Assembly (NCBI GenBank): GCA_017882205.1
Contig: JADGPY010000022.1
Location: 1-11,577, forward strand
Reading direction: 5' to 3'
Origin: Chitinophagaceae bacterium
GTDB lineage: Bacteria; Bacteroidota; Bacteroidia; Chitinophagales; Chitinophagaceae
DNA length: 11,577 nt
The position numbers and the translations under genes were made by a program. How positions within the stretch are numbered: position 1 is the stretch's first letter; the number at the start of each line of letters is the position of its first letter. A model generated the notes under the pieces. The model worked only from the letters and a program-made list of their open reading frames with translations. It was not told the DNA's origin and did not search any database. Shown here in pieces: positions 6,706 to 11,577 of this stretch.

Positions 6706-7820
6706 AACAATTGCTTTAAAAGGTCAATATAGATCCTGATGCCTTCACGGATCTCATCAACATATATAAACTCATCCGCTGAATGACTTCTTGCTGAAAC
6801 CCCAGGGCCCATTTTTAATGAAGGGAAGGGCATAAGCGCTTTATCCGAAGTAGTGGGAGAACCATAGCAGGTTTTTCCTAATACAGTACCAGCCTTTACA
6901 AGTGGATGATCTGTTGCTATTGAAGATGAACGAAGGCGGATACTTCGTGGTGCAACATCACTGCCAATGTTCTCCCTTATGGTCTTGATCACATCATCAA
7001 AAGTATAGAGCTCATTTATCCGGAGATCAACAACAAACCTGCATTCCCCCGGTACTACGTTATGCGCTTTATTAGCAGTCTCAATACTGGTGACCGTCAT
7101 TTTAACAGGACCTAAGAAATCAGAAACTTTAGGAAAGCGATAGGTTAGAAACCAATTGATATCATGAACTGCCTTATATATGGCATTGTCGCCTTCATTT
7201 CTTGCAGCATGTCCAGCTATTCCATGTGAAATGCAATCGAGTACCATCAGCCCTTTTTCAGCTACAGCCATTTGCATTTGTGTAGGTTCGCCTACGATTG
7301 CGCAAACATTATTTGTCAAATATCTTTTAAAATCTTTCTCCTGTAAAAGTGCCTCAATTCCATTACTGCCTGAAATTTCTTCCTCGGCAGAAGCTGCAAG
7401 TACAAGGTTGTACTTCAGGCCTGAACGGGAATAAAAATATGTGAAAGCGCCAATTAGAGCCACCAGGCATCCTCCGGCATCATTGCTCCCCAATCCATAT
7501 AATTTCCCATCTATTTCTTCCGGAACAAATGGATCGATTGTATAACCGCTATTTGGTTGAACGGTATCATGATGTGAATTGAGTAAGATGGTAGGTTTGC
7601 TATCATCAAAATATTTATTGATTGCCCAGATATTATTTAGATATCTTTCAAAAGGTATTTCTTTTGATTGTAAGAATGAACCGATAGCGCTCGCAGTTTT
7701 ATCTTCCTGTTTACTAAATGAAGGTATCCTGATAAGCTGTTTCAGCAGATCTATGGAACTTCGTTGAATATCTTCAATATCTTCAATATCTTCCTTAGTT
7801 TGTAATGGTTGTACCGGCAT
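6702..7820 (-). CDS. argE: M20-family deacylase, ArgE type
   Basis: Dinuclear-zinc amidohydrolase of the ArgE/DapE (M20) family, about 372 residues. In this pathway it should remove the acyl group from N-acylcitrulline, giving citrulline, rather than from acylornithine; this follows from the transcarbamylase encoded nearby. Metal and catalytic positions are all visible, numbered from the ATG at 7820: SHHDTV (His83, Asp85), GSNDAGG (bridging Asp114), AEEE (Glu147-Glu148), VGEPTQ (Glu178) and RSHSADEF (His346). GHAARNEGDNA is the dimerisation-domain substrate loop. The ATG at 7820 lies inside the end of argB (26-base overlap); a GTG at 7826 is the only nearby alternative. An acidic repeat, EDIEDIEDIQ, near the N-terminus is encoded by a 9-base tandem repeat and is not typical of the family. 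Confidence 0.88.
   Translation of the reverse strand: MPVQPLQTKEDIEDIEDIQRSSIDLLKQLIRIPSFSKQEDKTASAIGSFLQSKEIPFERYLNNIWAINKYFDDSKPTILLNSHHDTVQPNSGYTIDPFVPEEIDGKLYGLGSNDAGGCLVALIGAFTYFYSRSGLKYNLVLAASAEEEISGSNGIEALLQEKDFKRYLTNNVCAIVGEPTQMQMAVAEKGLMVLDCISHGIAGHAARNEGDNAIYKAVHDINWFLTYRFPKVSDFLGPVKMTVTSIETANKAHNVVPGECRFVVDLRINELYTFDDVIKTIRENIGSDVAPRSIRLRSSSIATDHPLVKAGTVLGKTCYGSPTTSDKALMPFPSLKMGPGVSARSHSADEFIYVDEIREGIRIYIDLLKQLL
7764..7790 (-). repeat. 9-base tandem repeat, three copies, inside the argE N-terminus
   Basis: On the minus strand the unit GATATTGAA occurs twice, followed by GATATTCAA (one mismatch), just after the argB stop codon. It encodes three copies of Asp-Ile-Glu/Gln. The unit is a multiple of three, so gain or loss of a copy would keep the argE frame and change only the length of the N-terminal helix. 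Confidence 0.85.
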
Positions 7821-8577
7821 CTCCACTAATTAATTTATGTAAATAGGCAGCATTCCCTATAATCACTTTTTTAATACCCGCATTCAATGCATCGAATGAA
7901 TTATTGAGCTTTGGGATCATCCCTGCAAAGATCGCACCTTCCATCTTCAGTTGATGGTACAATTCGGGATTAATTGTTCTTATCACTGAATGATCATTGT
8001 CAACATCCTTTAGTACTCCATTCTTTTCAAAACAGTAAACAAGGTTAACATCATACAAATTACACAGCCCCTTTGCTAACTCCTGGGCAATTGAATCCGC
8101 ATTAGTATTGAGTAGTTGCCCTTTGCGATCACTACTTAGTGGAGCTATAACCGGTACCATGTTGTTCTTTAATAGTAATTCCAGAAAAGGTGTATTTACT
8201 GAATCCACATCCCCAACGAACCCATAGTCAATTGAATGATGTATCCTTTTATGTGCTTGCACCAGGTTAGCATCTGCGCCGCACAAGCCAATAGCATTGC
8301 AATTGTTACCCTGGAGCTTCGCTACGATACTTTTGTTGATATACCCTGCGTATACCATAGTAATAATCTTCAAGGTTTCGGCATCCGTAATTCTTCTTCC
8401 TTCAATTAATTGCTGTGGAATATTCAGTTTATCCGCCATTGCTGTGGCAAGCTTTCCGCCTCCATGCACGAGGATTTTATCAGCATCGATAACAGCAAAA
8501 TCAATGAGGAATGAGGAAAGCTGTTCTTCATCATCGATAATATTTCCACCAATTTTTATTATATAGAGTTCTGCCAT
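7795..8577 (-). CDS. argB: N-acetylglutamate (N-acylglutamate) kinase
   Basis: Amino-acid kinase family enzyme of 260 residues that phosphorylates the gamma-carboxylate of N-acetylglutamate, or N-succinylglutamate if the pathway uses succinyl groups. IIKIGGN (Lys8) and VHGGGK form the phosphate-binding glycine loops. EGRRITDAETL carries the arginine that binds the acylglutamate. LLNTNADSIAQELA is the substrate/metal region, and GMIPKLNNSFDAL holds the ATP-side lysine. I chose the ATG at 8577 because MAELYIIKIGG matches the family start; the longer frame from 8634 would run through the end of argF'. The protein has the short E. coli-like length and lacks the N-terminal helix of arginine-inhibited hexameric kinases, so it is probably insensitive to arginine. 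It lies 14 bases after argF' and overlaps argE. Confidence 0.93.
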   Translation of the reverse strand: MAELYIIKIGGNIIDDEEQLSSFLIDFAVIDADKILVHGGGKLATAMADKLNIPQQLIEGRRITDAETLKIITMVYAGYINKSIVAKLQGNNCNAIGLCGADANLVQAHKRIHHSIDYGFVGDVDSVNTPFLELLLKNNMVPVIAPLSSDRKGQLLNTNADSIAQELAKGLCNLYDVNLVYCFEKNGVLKDVDNDHSVIRTINPELYHQLKMEGAIFAGMIPKLNNSFDALNAGIKKVIIGNAAYLHKLISGDAGTTITN

Positions 8578-8591
8578 TAATAAATAAATTT

Positions 8592-9539
8592 TTACACTCC
8601 CAGCATACTGGCAATCACCGCCTGCGCAGCCCATACCCTGTTCGCAGCCTGCAAAGTCACAATACTATTTGGCCCATCCAAAACCTCATCACTCAATTCA
8701 ACATTTCTTCTAACCGGCAGACAATGCATCACCTTACCATTATTTGTAGGCTTCAGCTTTTCATTGGTTAACATCCAACTGGAATTATTATTCAATACCT
8801 GGCCATATTCCCGGTAACTGCTCCAGTTCTTTACATACACAAAATCAGCCCCTGCCAAAGCCTCGTCCTGTGAGTAGCAGATAGTAGCGCCTTGTGTAAA
8901 ATGCTCATCCAGTTCATACCCTTCAGGATGGGTGATTATAAAATCACTTTTATCCCAGGCATTGATCCATTGAGCAAAACTATTCGCAACACATTGTGGT
9001 AATGGTTTTACATGCGGTGCCCATGACAATACAATTTTTGGCTTTCTATCCTCTTTAAATGATTCTGTAATAGTAATAATATCTGCAAGACTCTGAAGCG
9101 GATGCAAGGTTGCACTTTCAAGACTTATAACAGGTACAGATGCATATTTAATAAATTGTTTCAGAAACAATTCACTGTAATCATCCTCTCTATTCTTCAA
9201 AGATGGAAATGTACGGATCGCAAGGATATCAAAATATTTTCCCAATACAGGGGCTGCATCTTTGATGTGTTCAATAGAACTTCCGTTCATGATCACGCCT
9301 TCTTCAAATTCCAATGCCCATCCTTCCTGTCCAACATTGAATACCAGCGATTCCATCCCCAGGTTCTGTGCTGCGATCTGTGTGCTTAAGCGGGTACGCA
9401 TACTTGGATTTAGGAATAAGCATCCAATCCGCTTATGCACTCCGGAAGAAGAATGTTTGAATGGATCAATTTTATACTCCAGTGCTTTTTGCACGAGAAC
9501 TTCTATATCTGCATCTGCAGCGGAAATAAATTGTTTCAA
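8592..9539 (-). CDS. argF': N-acetyl/N-succinyl-ornithine carbamoyltransferase
   Basis: Transcarbamylase that acts on acylated ornithine, giving N-acylcitrulline, instead of classical OTCase. The 315-residue protein resembles the Bacteroides fragilis succinylornithine enzyme from memory: NPSMRTRLST (44-53, carbamoyl phosphate binding), W74 in the loop that marks the family, HPLQSLAD (146-153), SWAPHVKPLPQ (172-182), ITHPEGYELD (202-211), VKNWSSY (Lys237) and HCLPVRRN (272-279). The residue that decides acetyl (Glu92 in Xanthomonas) versus succinyl (Pro90 in Bacteroides) aligns with Ile89, so the acyl group is uncertain. The start is TTG at 9539: homology begins there, no ATG precedes it in the open stretch, and the next ATG is Met47 inside the active-site motif. 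It lies 36 bases after argD. Confidence 0.92.
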   Translation of the reverse strand: MKQFISAADADIEVLVQKALEYKIDPFKHSSSGVHKRIGCLFLNPSMRTRLSTQIAAQNLGMESLVFNVGQEGWALEFEEGVIMNGSSIEHIKDAAPVLGKYFDILAIRTFPSLKNREDDYSELFLKQFIKYASVPVISLESATLHPLQSLADIITITESFKEDRKPKIVLSWAPHVKPLPQCVANSFAQWINAWDKSDFIITHPEGYELDEHFTQGATICYSQDEALAGADFVYVKNWSSYREYGQVLNNNSSWMLTNEKLKPTNNGKVMHCLPVRRNVELSDEVLDGPNSIVTLQAANRVWAAQAVIASMLGV

Positions 9540-9575
9540 AATGTATTTATTTGAAGTTCTAACAATACAAAATAG

Positions 9576-10727
9576 TTATGTAACTACCTCCTGCATGCTC
9601 ATAATTTCCTCTTCTAATGCTGCTACAAAATAATCAACCTGGTCCTTTGTTATATTCAATGCCGGGAGCAACCTAATGATATTTGGTTTTGACTCCCCTG
9701 TAAATATGTGCCTTTTGTATAGCAGGTTTTTCTTTAGGTCTTTCAACGCATCCGGAACATCAAAACCAATCATCAATCCTCTTCCACGAACATTCTTTAT
9801 TTCTTTAATTGTTTTTAACTTGTCTATAAGGTATTGTCCAACTTCCCCGGCATTTGCCATCAATCCCTCCTCTTCAATTACTTCCAATACTCCCAAGGCT
9901 GCTGCGCATGCGAGGTGGTTTCCTCCGAACGTAGTACCCAGCATAAAATGTTTTGGCTGGATGGAAGGAGCAATTAGAATGCCTCCAATGGGAAAGCCAT
10001 TACCCATTCCTTTTGCCATAGAGTATATGTCTGCACTAACTCCTGCAAAATCATGTGAAAAGAATTTTCCCGTACGCCCATAGCCGCATTGTACGCCATC
10101 AGCTATATAAACCGCCTTGTTTTCATCACAAAGTTTCCTAATAAGTTTAAGGAATTTTTCATCAGCGACATTAATTCCGCCTACACCTTGAATTCCTTCT
10201 ATTATTACAGATGAAATTTCATCTTTATTATTTTCAAAAGCATCCATCAATGCCTGCTCATCATTAAATGGAACGAAAATTACATTGCCGGTTTTATTAA
10301 CAGGGGCAAGAATGGAGGGATTATCGGTAACCTCAACTGCAAGGGAAGTACGTCCATGAAAAGATTTGCTGAATGCAATTATTTTTTTTCTTCCATTATA
10401 AAAGGAAGCAAGCTTTAAAGCATTCTCATTCGCTTCAGCGCCACTGTTACATAAAAACAATTGGTAATTATTCTTACCAGTTATTTTACCGAGTTTATCG
10501 GCTAACTCCTGTTGGATTGGGATTTTGATAGAGTTTGAATAAAAAGCAATTTTATGTAACTGGGTTTCTATTCTATTCATCCAGTGTGGATTAGAATGGC
10601 CAATACTGATGACGGCATGCCCGCCATACATATCGAGGTATTTTATGTCTTTATCATCCCATACATAAGAGCCATCGGCTTTTACGATGGTGATATCATT
10701 AAGAGGATATACGTCGAATAATTTCAT
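9576..10727 (-). CDS. argD: Acetylornithine (acylornithine) aminotransferase
   Basis: Class III PLP aminotransferase, 383 residues, converting N-acylglutamate semialdehyde to N-acylornithine with glutamate as amino donor. LDMYGGHAVISIGHSNP (31-47) is the N-terminal substrate region. NSGAEANENALKLA (94-107) binds PLP phosphate. FHGRTSLA follows. Asp210 in IADGVQCGYGRTG contacts the PLP ring nitrogen; the family usually reads DE-V-Q here, and the Glu is replaced by Gly211. SMAKGMGNGFPIGG contains the Schiff-base Lys239. TTFGGNHLACAAAL is the closing motif. The ATG overlaps the argC stop by one base (TAATG), suggesting coupled translation. From memory, a non-Glu residue at this place also occurs in other Bacteroidota ArgD proteins, so I do not read it as loss of function. 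Confidence 0.93.
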   Translation of the reverse strand: MKLFDVYPLNDITIVKADGSYVWDDKDIKYLDMYGGHAVISIGHSNPHWMNRIETQLHKIAFYSNSIKIPIQQELADKLGKITGKNNYQLFLCNSGAEANENALKLASFYNGRKKIIAFSKSFHGRTSLAVEVTDNPSILAPVNKTGNVIFVPFNDEQALMDAFENNKDEISSVIIEGIQGVGGINVADEKFLKLIRKLCDENKAVYIADGVQCGYGRTGKFFSHDFAGVSADIYSMAKGMGNGFPIGGILIAPSIQPKHFMLGTTFGGNHLACAAALGVLEVIEEEGLMANAGEVGQYLIDKLKTIKEIKNVRGRGLMIGFDVPDALKDLKKNLLYKRHIFTGESKPNIIRLLPALNITKDQVDYFVAALEEEIMSMQEVVT

Positions 10728-11577
10728 TAAAAATAATTTGCTTTTAACTTCAATCCTTCTGTTTCTTCAATACCAAACATAAGGTTCATATTCTGTACTG
10801 CCTGTCCGCTGGCTCCCTTTAGTAAATTATCTAATACTGTATGTACTATAAGGTGATCGCCCACCTGTTCTAATTGTATTAAACATTTGTTGGTGTTCAC
10901 TACCTGTTTTAGAAATATAGGATCATCATGTAAAGCAGTAAAAGGTTCATCCTTATAAAATTCGATAAATAGTTCTTTAACTTGTTTAATGGAAATGGAA
11001 CACTTTAATTGAGAACTAATAAAAATACCTCTTGCAAAATCACCTCTCCAGGGAACAAAATGTACTGCTAACTTTGGATTAGAAGCCTGCAATTGAGTAA
11101 GTGATTGATTTATTTCGTCCAGGTGCTGATGAGTATGTGTTTTATATGCCTGGATATTATTGGTTCGCCAACTGAAATGAGAGGTAATTCCCAGCGTTTG
11201 TCCTGCGCCGGTAGAGCCGGTAATACCCGTGGTATAAACTTCATTAAGCAACCCATTCTTGGCAAGTGGAAGTAATCCCAATTGAATAGCAGTTGCAAAA
11301 CAGCCTGGATTGGCAATATTCCGTGCATTTATTATCGATTCCCGATTCAATTCAGGGAGACCGTAGATAAAGTTCCTTGAACCAATGGAAGAATTTTTTA
11401 ATAACCGGAAATCATGAGACAGATCAATGATCCGTGTCTTCTCATCAATAATATTATTCTGCAGGAATTTCTTTGACTCACCATGCCCCATGCATAAGAA
11501 CAAAACATCAATATTTTTATCAAGTGTATCTGCAAAGTGAAGGTTTGTTTCTCCAACAAGATCCTGGTGAACTGCCT
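10727..11577 (-). CDS. argC: N-acetyl-gamma-glutamyl-phosphate reductase, N-terminus cut by window edge
   Basis: NADPH-dependent reductase of N-acylglutamyl phosphate to the semialdehyde. About 282 codons are visible and the frame is open to the right edge; the first 40-50 residues with the GxxGxxG nucleotide motif are missing. VLFLCMGHGES is the strand-loop near the nucleotide site. DLSHDFRL and YGLPELNRE are family motifs. NPGCFATAIQLGLLPL holds the catalytic cysteine. GITGSTGAGQTLG, then THTHQHLDEI (the family's HRH-type substrate site) and VHFVPWRGDFARGI follow in the usual order. A TTG at 11503 in the same frame lies inside the conserved VLFLCMGHG strand and is not the start. It is the first arg gene visible; the operon promoter and any argG or acyltransferase gene are outside. 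Confidence 0.93.
   Translation of the reverse strand, partial: AVHQDLVGETNLHFADTLDKNIDVLFLCMGHGESKKFLQNNIIDEKTRIIDLSHDFRLLKNSSIGSRNFIYGLPELNRESIINARNIANPGCFATAIQLGLLPLAKNGLLNEVYTTGITGSTGAGQTLGITSHFSWRTNNIQAYKTHTHQHLDEINQSLTQLQASNPKLAVHFVPWRGDFARGIFISSQLKCSISIKQVKELFIEFYKDEPFTALHDDPIFLKQVVNTNKCLIQLEQVGDHLIVHTVLDNLLKGASGQAVQNMNLMFGIEETEGLKLKANYF

Noticed and set aside
8578..8634. Longer argB starting at the ATG at 8634
   Set aside because: It would overlap 43 bases of argF' and add 19 unconserved residues; the family begins at MAELYIIKIGG (8577).
9102..9633. 95- and 123-residue plus-strand frames over argF'
   Set aside because: Antisense to a well-conserved enzyme; no independent evidence of coding.
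9676..10083. 135-residue open frame on the plus strand inside argD
   Set aside because: Antisense shadow of the conserved aminotransferase with unlikely composition (many Pro/Ser/Phe) and no plausible start region.
1..11577. CRISPR array, insertion sequence, prophage, tRNA or rRNA
   Set aside because: No regularly spaced repeats, transposase or phage proteins, terminal inverted repeats, or tRNA/rRNA-like sequence were seen on either strand.

Overview
The window looks like a chromosomal segment from a member of the Bacteroidota, most likely the Chitinophagaceae or a close relative. Four things point there: AT-rich DNA; -7 boxes of the TAnnTTTG type in place of sigma70 -10 boxes; start codons preceded by A/T-rich leaders without Shine-Dalgarno sequences; and lineage-typical proteins (a carboxypeptidase-regulatory-like/TonB C-terminal protein and an arginine pathway that uses an acylated-ornithine transcarbamylase). 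Most of the content is biosynthetic housekeeping. I see no phage, transposon, CRISPR array, tRNA or rRNA.

Left part (1-3467, + strand). A 5'-truncated envelope-type protein (1-639) is followed by a 367-base gap that is almost fully explained. It holds a Bacteroidota-type promoter (690-722), a SAM-I (S-box) riboswitch aptamer (741-848), an antitermination stem (843-854 with 898-909) that competes with an intrinsic terminator (892-924), and a hairpin (970-1005) ending one base before the start codon. This leader precedes two tightly spaced genes: a cystathionine gamma-synthase/lyase-family enzyme and a homoserine dehydrogenase. The logic is feedback on methionine synthesis: high SAM should stop transcription of both the enzyme that supplies homoserine and the one that adds sulfur.

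Middle (3502-5292, - strand). There are three apparently independent genes: a 78-residue protein of unknown function, a 137-residue secreted protein of unknown function, and an exported alpha/beta hydrolase with a complete Ser-Asp-His triad. The last two have recognisable Bacteroidota -7 boxes.

Right part (5371-11577, - strand). A compact arginine operon is read right to left as argC (cut by the window edge), argD, argF', argB, argE, argH. Neighbouring genes overlap by 1, 26 or 4 bases or are separated by 14-36 bases. The transcarbamylase belongs to the family that carbamoylates N-acyl-ornithine rather than ornithine. The route is therefore inferred to be N-acylglutamate -> N-acylglutamyl phosphate (ArgB) -> semialdehyde (ArgC) -> N-acylornithine (ArgD) -> N-acylcitrulline (ArgF') -> citrulline (ArgE) -> argininosuccinate (ArgG, not in the window) -> arginine (ArgH). 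Whether the acyl group is acetyl or succinyl is unclear, because the known discriminating residue of ArgF' is neither of the two characterised alternatives.

I did not find an obviously new multi-gene system. The points most worth a second look are the complete SAM-I attenuation switch plus the extra start-codon hairpin, the atypical ArgF' specificity residue and its TTG start, and the chimeric TonB C-terminal protein at the left edge.
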